Shown here: positions 33,671 to 44,680 of the stretch, in pieces
Layout of the letters: every line of letters begins with the position of its first letter
Numbering within the stretch: position 1 is the stretch's first letter
NCBI GenBank assembly: GCA_023376005.1
Contig: CM042139.1
Span: 137,021,602-137,085,601 of the forward strand
Reading direction: 5' to 3'
DNA: 64,000 bases
DNA from: Doryteuthis pealeii
Taxonomy: Eukaryota; Mollusca; Cephalopoda; Myopsida; Loliginidae
Position numbers and translations under genes: made by a program
The notes under the pieces: model-generated
The model's input: only the letters and a program-made list of their open reading frames with translations
The model's database searches: none
What the model was told of the DNA's origin: nothing

Positions 33671-33755
33671 TTGGTTAAATAGTAGGGTAGACTGGGCTCT
33701 TTAACCTTGGGTAGGTAACCAGTCTAGGAGAGGGATAACTCTGAATTCAAAATTC
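33620..33755 (+). mobile_element. (TA)n followed by SINE family A fragment
   Basis: About 40 bp of TA repeat, then the central SINE A block from GGTTAAATAGTAGGGTAGAC through TTTAACCTTGGGTAGG and CAGTCTAGGAGAGG to CTGAATTCAAAATTCC. Confidence 0.75.
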
Positions 33756-33930
33756 CTGAGGTCAGTCGTTGATTAGGTTCGTGGCATTCCTTGATGCACC
33801 AATTCTTTCCTATCGACTGTGCCAAAGAGTGTGGAAAGGTCCTACACAAACCTTCACCACTATAAACAAATCACTGTGTTGGTTGTTCACTGGATGAACA
33901 CTCATGCGTAGAAAATCAACGAGAGAGTCC

Positions 33931-33932
<2 letters not shown>

Positions 33933-33984
<52 letters not shown>

Positions 33985-34240
33985 TACTAAAAGTAGAGAA
34001 ATCATATGTAAAATGGGGAGGTGATATTTTATTATGAAATAAAATATAAAATAAAGGGGATACGAAGGCCTTTTCGACCGGTACTTTTTCACGTATTTAC
34101 ACCGGTTGACAATTAAAAGTCAGAATGTAAAGAAATTGATAAGAACAAATGGGGTAAACCAGAGAGTGGGGGGGACAAAAAATGGGGAAATAGGGGTATC
34201 TGTGTGCCCTAGGTTAAACCAGGGTTATGAATACCTCCCT
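33933..34240. repeat. (TA)n with adjoining dispersed-looking repeat
   Basis: About 49 bp of TA repeat followed by about 260 bp. This includes, on the minus strand, a stretch near 34061-34100 (AATACGTG, ACCGGTC, GAAAA, GGCC, TTCGTAT) whose layout recalls a decayed hammerhead. The core is too different to call. Confidence 0.4.
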
Positions 34241-34904
34241 GTAAATAGATGGAGTGTCTCGGTATTTGTCTGCACAAAGTAAGTCTGAGAAAAGAAATAC
34301 TAACAGCCTCAAGGACTGCTAAATGTTGTTATATACATATGCATATGAAAATGTTAACTTTATCAGATATAAATTTATTCCAGCCTCTTGCTTTTTCAGA
34401 TCTGATTTAAAAATTGATAAGGATTCCAGACCGGGGTGGGTTATTAATAGATTTTGTTCGACGGTGAGAGGTATCAATTAAATATGTTTCCTTTTTAACG
34501 ATCACTTTAAATATTTTTCCTTTAGCCTTTTCTTTCTTTTTAAATCGATACAAACACCAACATTCGAAGTCTTAAATTTCATATAATTTTCCGTTATGCA
34601 TATGTATGTGTGTGAGTATATTTTGAAAATTGATGGGGTTTCGAAGTGAGTTGACAGGATAGAATAATGGTGGAGGATTGAGAGGACAGTGTGATGATAT
34701 AAATTTGATATTTATTTTAGGATTCGTTCCAGTTACCCGTTTTGTTTTGTATTCTTTCCTTGTATAGATGAATTAATCACATCCACAAAATCAAGTTTTG
34801 AATTTATCTTCTTTACTTATATGCTTTTTGGACAGCAACATATTCCTGTTATTGGTAGCATTTTCAGTTTGAGATAGGATTACATTCATTTATTAGCAAT
34901 GATT

Positions 34905-35205
34905 TCATTAGGTGGAGCCGCGCTTTTTATAACGGGTAAGATCATAGGAAATGGAATCGGTGACCCGAGATCAATTTCTCTACAAGGCTGTTTGAGTTTT
35001 ACTTAGCTCTAATTCAATTGGGTAGGTATGAATCCATCTATTTCCCACCTAGCTATGTGTATATATTAGGGCAATTTGGCTTCTTAATCCTTGGTAAGAC
35101 AGCCAGCCTAAGAAATGTAAAACTCTGTATCCAAAGCAGCTTTACTCCACTTGAGAAGTGAAATTGTGTCCCATCCGGCAGTCGCAACCCATGAGGCGTA
35201 TCCCC
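34905..35205 (+). mobile_element. SINE family A, near full length, diverged
   Basis: Head from GGTGGAGCCGCG, body with GGTAGGTATGAATCCATCTA, TAGGGCAATTTGGCTTCTTA, AAACTCTGTATCCAAAGC and TTTACTCCACTTGAGAAG, tail TTGTGTCCCATCCGGCAGTC. One of the few copies that keeps head, body and tail. Confidence 0.75.
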
Positions 35206-35209
35206 CAAT

Positions 35210-36575
35210 ATCAATTTTAATTTATTTTATTCCGCATGACATACTTTCAATCCTTTTGTTTGTTTTTCCCCTTGTATTTATCATAATATTACATTAACAG
35301 TTATACAGATTGAATGAGAATTTGTTATGACCAAACTAACATATGTTAATCTGTATTCTATAACCATTCTCTATACAGCCATATACCTCCACCCCCGATA
35401 GCGCCAACTGTTGCTTAAGGACGGAATCCTGACATATGATTGTTCCGACAATATTGATTCCATGGCAACGCCCATCTTTTTATCATATATACTAGAAAGC
35501 GACGACTGAAGATGTTAGTGTTTAGGGTATGACATTAAACCATATCTTTGGTGAGGTTTTAATTCTGAGGATAGTAGAGTATCCCTTCAAAGCTATCCCT
35601 CTTAGGTGCTCTCTAACCCAAAGTGGTAGTACCTGTTATGGTCCCATCTATGGGTTAAAGAGATGAGAAATGTGTTTTAAAATGTGATTTAAAAAATGAA
35701 TACTAACAAGAATGAATGAAACAAAACCAACCATTAATTAATACATATTAAATTACATTAATAAAATATCGAAAAAAAATGGCCATTCCTGAAGTTACAT
35801 GACTGACTCCGTTGATGATAAAATAAACCGCGAAAACTTTAAAACTTTAATGTTAACTTTGATATGTTTTGTTACAAGAGAATGCACATAGAGGGACTTA
35901 TGTAATCTCATATTTTTCTCTCAGATTCGTTGTTTTCATTTTTTGGTGGAAGATACATTCCATAACTTTCTAATGTCTGAGAGATTTATTTAATCCTTTA
36001 AAGTCAAATAATGCACCGTATGTCCATTAGGGCATTGGAGACTTTCCTGGGATATTTTCCTGTCTTTAGATCAATAACTGAAACACATATTTCTCGCCGA
36101 AATATTGATTCAGACTACCATTTGACCCAACCATAGTAATTCAAAATCCACTCACAAAAGACAGGGTATCAGATTTTTGAAATAAAGGTTAGAATTACAG
36201 GTAGTGTCATTAAGGGCATTGGCTTATTAATTGAATAAAATGTTCCCCTTAAACCTAACGTCATATCATTTAATGAAGCCATTTATTTATTTGATCATTT
36301 TAGAAAAATATGCAATGTATTACAACTGGAGATGCCTAACGAAAACTCCTATCTTTACACAACTTGTGACACTTTTCTGTCATATGAAAGAAAATAAGTG
36401 ATAAATGATGGGGTGTTCGTGCTCTTCAACAAGAAAAACAAACAAAAAACAACAATATGTAAATGAACATATTTCCGTCTCTCAGTAAGAAAGGCCCGGG
36501 GCATAAGGAAGATAAATGCTGTAGAATAAAACAGTCATCTTATTTTCTCTAAATTGCAAGATACTTTTTTTGAAT
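35210..36575. other. 1.4 kb mostly unrecognised
   Basis: Contains the partner (35610-35735) of the dispersed repeat at 4645. A CTGAAGA at 35507-35513 is not followed by GAAA and was rejected as a hammerhead. No gene supported. Confidence 0.45.
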
Positions 36576-36579
36576 TGGT

Positions 36580-36660
36580 TCGTTGGTTGTTTGGTTTAAT
36601 GTAATATCAACTCTTGTGGGTTATTTAATTCCAAATCATGTTTTGTACATTTATGTGATT
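36580..36660 (-). mobile_element. SINE family C tail fragment
   Basis: GTTTGGTTTAATGTAATATC, AACTCTTGTGGG and TTATTTAATTCCAAATC match the reverse-oriented SINE C tail. The head is absent. Confidence 0.55.
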
Positions 36661-36939
36661 TGTTTAAGAAATACTTTTTATAAACTACATGGGTTATGAG
36701 TTGTTTTAGAAATAATTTTTCATAACTTGATACTAAATTGTTCGAAACAATTTTCATTAACTTCTTGTGCATCAATAGATACTAGTGGCTGACCCTAAGT
36801 CACCACTTTCTCACAACATATATGATAAAAAGAGATAGGCATTTTCGATCAGAACGATTTGAATAATACAATCCGGACAATCCTATAATTGCTAGGGATT
36901 GACATGACCAGCTAATTGATCGTATTGGTACTCTCTGAC

Positions 36940-37040
36940 CGCCCGTCTAGTCCAACTAATGGACGTAATGGTGAGTTGCATATCACGGGGAAACTTAGTA
37001 TCCGGGTCGCACACCGCTCAGCCACCACAATCCAATCCTC
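36940..37040 (-). mobile_element. Possible tRNA-like SINE head
   Basis: On the minus strand GGTGGCTGAGCGGTGTGCGA resembles a strong box A of a Leu/Ser-type tRNA, but the B box (CCCCGTGATATGCAACTC region) is poor. It could be a lone retroposed head. No second copy was found in the window. Confidence 0.35.
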
Positions 37041-37526
37041 AGACATTACGGTTTGCCACTCACGGCCAACAGGTGGACCCATTGCACAGGTGCAGTCGAT
37101 ATATTCTACAACCCCAGCTGACAGGGCGATGACAGTGTTCTTGTTTGTGGAAAGACATAGCATATTTCTTCAAATTGAAACTCTTTATTTCCATGGGTGT
37201 TCTCCTGATATAAAAGAACCGTGAGTTTGCTTTAATTAGAATTATGAGAACATATTTTCCTCGGTTCTCCAAATTCTCATATCTCTAGGAATCAAGAACA
37301 TGGATATACAGCGTTAAACATATATAAAAGAAAAAACTGTTATAGTTTTACAGACACGTTATGTAAGGAAAACATTTATCAAGACTCAAACGCAAATTGC
37401 TTGAACAAATTCCAAAAAAGATTAAAAAGCGAACCGATTAGAATTTATCAAAGAAAGCCTGCAGTTAAATAGATAAAATATAAAGAGAAATAGATGTCAA
37501 TAGAATAAGTTAATAAACTATTTAAA

Positions 37527-37672
37527 TAATAATAATAATAATAATAACAATAATAATAATAATAATAATAATTAGATGAAGAAAAAGAAGAAAAGAAGAA
37601 GAAGAAGAAGAAGAAGAAGAACAACAACAACAACAACAACAACAACAAAAAACAACAACAACAACAAAAACA
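37527..37672. repeat. (AAT)n(GAA)n(CAA)n compound trinucleotide tract
   Basis: Three adjacent trinucleotide arrays in series. The 5' boundary of a truncated Dong/R4-like copy follows. The same GAA/CAA pairing occurs at 53020-53195. Confidence 0.95.
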
Positions 37673-37696
37673 GCCGCGCCTCAAAATTCTCAAGAA

Positions 37697-37749
37697 CTAA
37701 TTATACCAAACCTAGGATAGATAAGGCCCAACAGTAAAGCAAATGTAGG

Positions 37750-37799
<50 letters not shown>

Positions 37800-38127
37800 C
37801 GAGTAAGAAATAGAGAGAGAGAGAGAAAGAGAAATAAAGCGAAAGAAAGAGAGAGAGAGAGGGGGGTAAACCACATAATTAAATCCAACGAAATACCACA
37901 GAAAAAGTATAAAAACAGACATGACTGGGTGGGAAAGATTATCCACTGTCAATTGCGAAAAAGCTACCAGTTTGACACTTCTGAGAAATGATATATGCAC
38001 ATATTAAAACGAGATGCACAAAATTGTCTTGGAATTTGAGATAGAAACGGATCACTCAATCCTGGCCAGATGTCTATACCTAGTATCAATCAATACAAAG
38101 AAAATATATTGTCATTTAATGGATTTG
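37697..38127 (+). pseudogene. Dong/R4-like LINE 3' remnant, part 1
   Basis: Starts GGATAGATAAGGCCCAACAG (the zinc-knuckle approach). It is interrupted by a (TA)n/A-G-rich block at 37749-37862, then resumes with ACATGACTGGGTGGGAAAGA, ATTATCCACTGTCAATTGCG and GATAGAAACGGATCACTCAA (endonuclease region). Cut at about 38127 by the SINE at 38130. Confidence 0.75.
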
Positions 38128-38129
38128 GT

Positions 38130-38392
38130 CGACACAATCGACCATATAAATAAAGTCGGCGGGGTGCTCTATTGTTGGTATGAGGGAGAATATCTCCTTT
38201 TCATTAGCACTAGACCAGGAAGATTATTTTTTCGTCTGAGGTGGAGCGTCACACCTAAGTTCAGCTCAACAATTGCCGTACTGATCGCAGCTGTGCTACA
38301 CATCCGTTGAGTTTCCGAGGCCCGGTATCAAACCCGGAACTTGGTGGTTCCTAGGCAGACGCTCAACCGACCGCTGACCCTAGAATAAACAT
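38130..38392 (-). mobile_element. SINE family E (tRNA-like head)
   Basis: On the minus strand the head (38388-38300) reads GGTCAGCGGTCGGTTGAGCG (box A) and then GGGTTTGATACCGGGCC (box B), with a tRNA-like acceptor-side symmetry. It splits a LINE remnant, so it is younger than that remnant. Single copy in this window. Confidence 0.7.
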
Positions 38393-38695
38393 AAAGATGA
38401 AGCGAAACCATAGATTGATACTAGCAACTTGACTGAGAATTGAAAAAACTGTGGTAGATGAAAGTGACAGCAATAAATTTTGCTACCCTTGAAATGGTCT
38501 CCAAAGGCCAGGAAAAGAGAAACTGTTAAGTGGTGATCAAAAGAAAAATCCATACCATCCAGACCACACTCCTTTTTAATTTTTCAAAAACTCACCGAAA
38601 CTTGAGAGGACTTGGTGTCATTTTGACTTCAGTGAAAAGCAACAAATTAAAATTGATGTGAAAAACTCGCACAGAGTAAAAATAATAATATTGAT
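38393..38695 (+). pseudogene. Dong/R4-like LINE 3' remnant, part 2
   Basis: Resumes after the SINE with GACTGAGAATTGAAAAAACT and the tail-domain region. It ends in the conserved 3' block (CTTGGTGTCATTTTGACTTC, AGTGAAAAGC, then AAAATAATAATATTG). The 3' AAT-type terminus matches the main copy. Confidence 0.75.
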
Positions 38696-38699
38696 AAAT

Positions 38700-38940
38700 A
38701 ACTGGAACTTACCTGAGATTTTTTGATTTTTGAAACAGGAAGATCACAGAAACACCAATCATAACGAACTTGGAACTATTCCGAAACACCTGGAAAATCG
38801 AATTAGATAACTAGATTCCCGAGGAAGAATTGATGCTCTCCACACCACAACATTGCTGAAATTGATTAGGATACTAAGGAGAGTCATAGAGGACTGAGGA
38901 GAAACGTTTTCTCTCGGGCGTCATAGAACAATGAAGTTTG
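38700..38940 (+). pseudogene. Dong/R4-like LINE tail remnant
   Basis: Encodes a decayed 'GTIPKHLENRLDNLDSRGRID' then 'TTTLLKLIRILRRV' tail, directly downstream of the previous 3' end and in the same orientation. Confidence 0.65.
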
Positions 38941-39048
38941 GAAGAAATGAAAGTCATACCGTCGAGTGATTTTAGATATTGCAATTGGCAATACCTAATC
39001 TAATTAAATTGAACAATCTGTGCATCAGCTCCAATTTCATATTAAATC

Positions 39049-39049
<1 letters not shown>

Positions 39050-39113
<64 letters not shown>
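39050..39113. repeat. (TA)n microsatellite
   Basis: About 64 bp of TA repeat, about 80 bp from the 39191 palindrome. Confidence 0.95.
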
Positions 39114-39118
<5 letters not shown>

Positions 39119-39190
39119 TTATGTGTATGATATGGATGCTATATTTATAAGTAAACTGTGCTCAATATCATTGCGAGAGCATTTATATTT

Positions 39191-39344
39191 AAGTTAACAT
39201 AGCATAGGAATGGAATCAACGGTGTCTGGCTACTGGCAGTTTCTTGCCTATGCGATCTTCAGACCAAATGTTTCGAAGATCGCATAGGCGAAAAACTGTG
39301 AGTAACCAGGCGCTGTTGACTCCATTTCTATCCTATCTTGACTT
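39191..39344. repeat. Palindromic hammerhead element, family P
   Basis: Arms 39191-39260 and 39275-39344 are reverse complements with about a dozen mismatches. The centre is 14 nt. Each arm corresponds to the single copies at 6958-7024 and 44861-44925. The left arm has a complete hammerhead on the minus strand. The right arm has a damaged one on the plus strand (TTTCGAAGA, and AAAAC in place of GAAAC). Confidence 0.85.
39226..39268 (-). ncRNA. Type I hammerhead ribozyme, family P left arm
   Basis: Minus strand: stem I TTGGT (39267-39263), CTGAAGA (39262-39256), stem II 39255-39244 (TCGC loop GCAA, one mismatch), GAAAC (39243-39239), loop TGCCA, cleavage GTA (39233-39231), stem I partner GCCAG (39230-39226, pairing includes G-U). 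Position 7 of the core (A instead of T) is known to be variable, so the core is complete. Confidence 0.8.
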
Positions 39345-39384
39345 AAAATGAAGTTTAAAGAATAAAAAATAAAAAATGATTAAA

Positions 39385-39455
39385 AAACGTCTACGGCATA
39401 AATTAACTCAACAAGGGTTGACGTGCCGTAAAATCAAACCAACCTATCAACTAAG
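39385..39455 (+). mobile_element. SINE family C tail fragment
   Basis: GGCATAAATTAACTCAACAA, GGGTTGACGTG and TAAAATCAAACCAACC, the plus-orientation tail of family C. Confidence 0.5.
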
Positions 39456-40129
39456 ACGCACTTCAAATTAAATCGCCGACAAAAGCTAGACATTTTATTG
39501 TAAGTAGAATATTTATTTTCCCAGAATGCAACAACAACTTGATATGCACATTAGTTTATTATTTACACGAAGAGACAATCAAATAGAGAAGATTGACCTT
39601 TAATAAAGGTCACTCAGGAATGTGCCAGGACTCACTGTGCATCAATACTTACCTGGCCTTCATCACGGTTCTGTGAGATATACTAGCAGAGTTCCCCTCG
39701 CCTAAAAGGGTTATGTGCTGGTTAATAAACCGGTGCCTGAGCCCCCCCCCCCACTGAAAGTGAATGCCAACGGAATCTCATCAATTTTAAAAACTGTCGG
39801 ATGGTATTTTCAATTCCTTTGGGATACCCGAAACTAAACTGACCTTGTAACACACTTTGATCTCGTAGACATCTAAATAAATATCTACGTCGATTATTGA
39901 TGCGTATGGACTAGTGTAGCCATGTGAATATCTGGATTGTATCATGTCTCAATGGGAGATTATCACGTGGTTAGACGCGTCCCAACTTTTTTCATAATTA
40001 TTAAATGTCTGGGTATTTGTCCGTTGTTAGTCTAGGTAAATAATACCTTCAGGCGTGAGGTGATAAAACAAAAACCTGACTAAAATAGCGTAATAATGTC
40101 ATCTTTCTCATTGTAACTTGATATTTTAA

Positions 40130-41545
40130 ACTTTGGTTACTTATCTTTTTAGGTGAGGCTTGATAAATCCTATGATTCATATTTTTCAAACTGTTGTACT
40201 GTATGACACATGGCGTAACAATTATAAGTCTTGATTTAATACACTTCTAAGTGACAATAATCAATAGGTTTCATGTTCAATCCTCCCTACAGGTGGAAAT
40301 AAAATAGAATACTTAACGTAGCTTAACACATGTCATGTTTAAAGGAATGAGAAAAGTCTACCCCAATGTTTTAAATAAAGGGTTCGGTTCGAAGTTTCGT
40401 AAAGGCTTTTGATTACGACATAAAGCCCCCGAGTTCTAGAAGAATTTTTCCGACAAGAAACACATGAAAGGGGGAACATCTGTCGACACATTGCCTATTG
40501 TAACGTGGCGGTACCAGTTCGTAATGTGTTATGTAGTACCTTTTCTTTCACGGCACTAAATAGGGATCTAAGTTGCGTAGTGGGTTTGTTGTTTCTTTCC
40601 CGGTATCAAATCGTATCTCCGAATTCGGTCGTTTGTTTACAACTGACACGATCTAGCAGTCAGTCTTCTTAGCCCCAAAATTCTTCCACACTCTTTTGGT
40701 TTATGGTCAAGCGAAAGGTATCACGTTTCACGGCCGCGTGCTTCTTCGTTACGGCCAATTGACTTTATCTCAACGGGTATCCAGAGGTCAGTGGAATTTT
40801 CATTGATAAAAAGATTCCCCTAGTATTTTCTCGTCGTAGTAAAAGAAGAATGATAATACCGGGTTTACTTTTCAGAAGTTTATTATATTCAAAACTTCAC
40901 TATTACTTTTGAGAGAGAGTCTCTAATAATATCTGCGCTTAATAATTAATTAATTGTATTCTAACTGGATTCAACTTCGAGTTTTTAGTCCTTAGTAAAC
41001 TTCTCGGTGACAAGTTTTTCTTATGGTCCTTGGCGACAACAGCTTAACTCCGTACGATCACTGACTGGCCCCGATCTCTGACTGACTCTGGCCTTCTCCG
41101 ATCACCGACAGCCTCTGACTCTCTCCGGCCACCGACTGTCACTCCCTGATCCCTCACTGACTCCTTAATATAGTGTGTCTGAATAATCTTCCAGAAGTTT
41201 CTTTCTCTAGAATGTTCGAGCTAGCCCTCGACCGAATCGAATGTTCGATTCCTTCGAATCACACTGATCAACCAGAGTTCACAAGCCTAAAGATCAAAGA
41301 CTTCTTGGTAGTCCAAAAGACTGGATTTTTCTTAATCATAGACTTTTTGTCTCCAATCTCTCGTTAAAAAGATTTGTATCTTTCCAACTCCTTTTTCGGT
41401 GATTCTACAAAGACCACCCAGTAATCGGTAGTACATTTTTCTAAAGGTTTTTTTCTAAGTCTGGCACAAGGCCACAAATATAGGTGCTGGGCGGCGATTA
41501 CGTAACACCTATATAACAATGATGATGATAACAACAGTTCGAGGA
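40130..41545 (+). repeat. Dispersed repeat E, copy 2, split by a solo LTR
   Basis: 40130-40498 and the sequence right after 41507 align with copy 1 at 26480. This copy lacks the 479-bp LTR of copy 1 but carries its own LTR at 40499-41507. Confidence 0.75.
40499..41507 (-). mobile_element. Solo LTR, 1009 bp, CCTAT target duplication
   Basis: On the minus strand it begins TGTTACGTAATCGCC and ends CGCCACGTTACA (TG...CA). It is flanked by CCTAT at 40494-40498 and 41508-41512. A TATA-like ACTATATTAAGGAGTC on the minus strand (41177-41161) suggests the promoter direction. Copy 1 of repeat E has no insertion at this site. No gag/pol or primer-binding site is adjacent, so it is a solo LTR. A 5-bp duplication fits Gypsy, Pao or Copia. 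Confidence 0.85.
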
Positions 41546-42062
41546 ATCTAAATAATAAAAACAATTTTAGAATTTTTTTAAATGTGTCATTTTGTATATA
41601 TAAATTTTTAATATATAAATAGTATTTCGATATAGATTTACATTATTATTCACAAGTTTATATTTGTATGCAGCTAATTTTGTCCTCATCTATACAGTGC
41701 GTATCAAACCCATCTACATGTTAACCAGGCTTATGTGGTTACAATTGTAAATAAAAACGAGGGTATTTTACGAGTGTTATATTAAAGAAATGTCAAGGGA
41801 TAAATATTTGGACCTTCAGATGAAAAATGAAAAGATAGTGACACGTTCTTTTTTTTAGATGTCGAGGTAGATCGAATTACTGCTGAAATTACTGAAAATT
41901 GTGCTGAAATGACATTTTATTCGTAATTATTCCCCCTGAATTGTGTGCTTCAAAAGGTTCAGCAAACATAATTGGTTAAAATAGAGCTGGAAAAATAGAT
42001 ACGTCCGTGTATATTTGGACGTTCATGTACATATAACGATGTATGTCATCATCATGTTTTAT

Positions 42063-43525
42063 ATACCTTTTAAGAAAAGCAGCAGGACTTGACGAAATAC
42101 CCCCGGATGTGTGGAAGATAGGTAATTTCAATGACGTACTGCTTAGGCTATGCACTGCAGTATATAGACAAATAGAATAGATAAATGGATGAAAGGCTGC
42201 ATCCTCCCATTCCCCAAAAAGGGAGACCTCGGAATCGCTAAAAACTACAGAGGAATAACTCTTACTGCTATTGCAGCCAATATATATAATGCCGTTCTTA
42301 ATCGCATCCGGCCCGAAATAGAGAAAAACCTTAGGAGAAACTAAAACGGATCCGCAGAAATCGATCAACAGCCTCTCAGATCCTGACTATTCGACGGATC
42401 ATAGAAGGGGCACGAGCAAAGAATCAAAAGGCAACGCTATTATTCGTAGATTTCTCCAAGGCATTTGATTCCATACATAGAGGAAAAATGGAACAAATAC
42501 AATTAGCATATGGTCTCCCCAAAGAAACGGTTACAGCTATAATGATGCTATACAAATACACTAAAGCGATGGTACGCTCACCTGATGGAAACACATATTT
42601 CTTTGACATCGCCGCTGGAGTCCTTCAAGGAGACACATTGGCACCATATCTATTTATAATATGCCTAGACTACGTACTCAAAACATCATTATATACCATA
42701 GAAGAAAAAGGTTTCACACTAAAAAGGGCAAGAAGCAGGCGATATCTCGCACAAACAGTCACAGATCCTGATGGCCTTGCACTTCTTGCAGATACACCGG
42801 CACAGGCTGAGTCACTGCTACATAGCTTAGAGGAGGCAGCAAAGAATATCGGCCTCTATGTGAACTTCGGTAAAACAGAGTTCATGAGTTTCAAAAATAA
42901 AGGAAACCTCTCCACACTCAACGGCAAGCCTCTTAAGCCAGTAGAACAATTCACGAACCTGGGTGGTAATATCTCCTCCACAGAGAGCGATGTTAATACA
43001 CGGATAACAAAGGCATGGCCGGCAACAAATAGATTATCAGTCATATGGAGGTCCGATCTTCCTGACAAACTGAAGCGACAGTTCTTCCAGGCTGTGGTTG
43101 TGTCGGTGCTGCTATATGGCTGCACCACCTGGACCGTAACGAGGCGTCTTGAGAATAAGCTAGACGGGAGCTGCACTAGAATGCTGCGTGCAGTCTTGAA
43201 CAAGTTTTGGAAACAGCACCCCACAAGGAAACAGCTGTACGGTCACCTGCCCCCCTCCCCCCACCCCATGTCACAAACTATCCGAGTGAGACGGACAAGG
43301 CATGCAGGACACTGCTGGAGAAGCAAGGATGAACGCATAAGCGACGTTCTCATGTGGAAGCCAACATATGGACATGCAAGTGTGGGGCGCCCAGCAAGGA
43401 CCTACATTGACCAGCTATGCGAAGATGCCGGCTGCTCCACAGAGAAGCTCTCAGGTGCAATGAATGATAGGGAAGGTTAGCGAGAGATTGTCATGGATAT
43501 CTGTGCTGCATGAGCAACATGATGA

Positions 43526-43530
<5 letters not shown>
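42063..43530 (+). pseudogene. RTE-like LINE, 5'-truncated
   Basis: The sequence enters in the RT fingers (KAAGLDEIPPDVWK, 42072-42122), then frames change repeatedly up to 42480. The 3' end is GAGCAACATGATGATG next to (AT)n, and ATG/TGA-type short 3' repeats are usual for RTE. The low-copy codon pattern with few stops after 42488 suggests a fairly recent copy. Confidence 0.8.
42488..43480 (+). pseudogene. RTE-like reverse transcriptase C-terminal half, catalytically dead
   Basis: 330 open codons. GVLQGDTLAPYLF (about residues 44-56) is RT motif B. The catalytic motif C region reads TDPDGLALLADTPAQAESLL (about 92-111) where RTE elements have an F/Y-A-D-D before the ALLADT block, so the catalytic aspartate pair is destroyed by a small deletion/substitution. 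Downstream come KTEFM, 'LGGNISSTESDVNTRI' and the RTE tail with 'ARMLRAVLN'-type and 'HAGHCWRSKDERISDVL' blocks. The ATG is internal to the element, not a start. Confidence 0.85.

Positions 43531-43569
<39 letters not shown>
43525..43569. repeat. (TA)n at the 3' end of the RTE copy
   Basis: About 22 TA units following the ATGATGATG terminus. Confidence 0.95.
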
Positions 43570-43571
<2 letters not shown>

Positions 43572-43813
43572 TCCTTTTTTGTTTGTTTTACAACATGGGG
43601 TTTATCTGTCAAGAGACACTTCGCCTTTCTTAAAAATTTCAATTTTCTTTCGGATACACTCTTTGTTAAAAGTGAATTATTGCAAGATCTTCTCTTCGGT
43701 TGCGATTTCTAACGGACTGCTTCCTCCCACTACATTGATCAACAGATTCATTCTTGAATGCCTCCAGGAACGTTCTTCGGTAACACTGTAACTTTGTAAA
43801 TGAATGCAACCAG

Positions 43814-43816
<3 letters not shown>

Positions 43817-43894
<78 letters not shown>
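43817..43894. repeat. (TA)n microsatellite
   Basis: About 39 TA units directly joined to the hammerhead repeat at 43895. Confidence 0.95.
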
Positions 43895-43896
<2 letters not shown>

Positions 43897-44035
43897 CTTG
43901 CAGGCAATTATAATGCATGTATCGCATAAAATTCGATAATTATAGAAAATAATCTTGACAAGTGAATCTCGGCAGAGGATGGCTCGCCATGCAGAACACC
44001 GTACAGACTGTTTCGACTTTATTAAGTCTCTTCAG

Positions 44036-44072
<37 letters not shown>
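43895..44072 (-). repeat. Dispersed copy of the 422-bp array's hammerhead segment
   Basis: 43895-44040 matches about 150 bp of the array unit (TTGCTTGCAGG, CGCATAAAATTCGATAATTA, AGTGAATC, then the hammerhead). It is bounded on both sides by (TA)n. The tRNA-like segment is absent: the sequence changes to TA repeat inside stem I. Confidence 0.85.
43996..44041 (-). ncRNA. Type I hammerhead ribozyme, complete core
   Basis: Minus strand: ATATCG (44041-44036), CTGAAGA (44035-44029), stem II with five Watson-Crick pairs and AATA loop (44028-44015), GAAAC (44014-44010), loop AGTCT, GTA (44004-44002), CGGTGT (44001-43996). Stem I has 6 pairs, two of them G-U. Predicted cleavage is between 44002 and 44001. 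The stem II here is better than in the tandem array. Confidence 0.85.
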
Positions 44073-44073
<1 letters not shown>

Positions 44074-44172
44074 GTCTTCCGCGGTTTCGGTGTTCAACAT
44101 ACACCTTCTTCAGGAGAACTAAAATTTAGAGGTAATTAACTACTAATGGTACTACAAAAAGCCGCTTTTTGA

Positions 44173-44174
<2 letters not shown>
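44073..44174 (-). ncRNA. Hammerhead-like remnant between (TA)n tracts
   Basis: Minus strand: CTGAAGA (44113-44107), hairpin GGTGT/ACACC, GAAAC (44088-44084). The downstream bases (CGCGGAAGACAG) give no NTH triplet and no stem I partner before the TA repeat begins, so only half of the motif survives. It belongs to a different family from its neighbour at 43996. Confidence 0.5.

Positions 44175-44231
<57 letters not shown>
44175..44231. repeat. (TA)n microsatellite
   Basis: About 28 TA units. Confidence 0.95.
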
Positions 44232-44235
<4 letters not shown>

Positions 44236-44499
44236 CTGTAATTAAAACGGGTTGATAAAGTTTAACATCTTATACAGTAGGCTATGTGGATATGATATGC
44301 ATGATGTAGCACACAGGATGGAAAACAGCGGTTAATCAGGACTTAACAAGGTCATGGACTCAATTGGCCTTCTAAATTGTAGCGGGAGGTGCTGGTAGGA
44401 TATTGCTGCACACGTGAGTCGGAATTGGATTTGGCTGTTCTGTGGTCCAAAATGTAAACGACGGATTTCTCGATTCGCCCTCTCTTATTGGTGACTAGT

Positions 44500-44680
44500 G
44501 TGCAATGTTTATGTTTTAATGGCATATCAAATTTTTTGCGCTATTTCATGCAAGATCCATTCTTGTATGAGAACCCTAATGGCAGTATTTAGTTCATAGC
44601 TGGTGGATATGAGAGGTTCATACCTTTTCTCAAGTTTTAGACCGAAAGTGAACCAGCACGAGATAACATAACCCTTAGCT
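44500..44680 (-). mobile_element. SINE family C
   Basis: TTTATGTTTTAATGGCATAT, CTAATGGCAGTATTTAGTTC, GAGGTTCATACCTTTTCTC and GAAAGTGAACCAGCACG. The head is lost. Confidence 0.6.

Noticed and set aside
34055..34105. Minus-strand ATACG...CGTAT with GAAAA as a hammerhead
   Set aside because: The outer pairing is suggestive, but the CTGANGA box reads GTGAAAAA and stem II is poor. Left as a note in the feature.
35500..35560. CTGAAGA with flanking hairpin as a hammerhead
   Set aside because: It is followed by TTAAACC rather than GAAA, and no stem I closes, so the core is absent.
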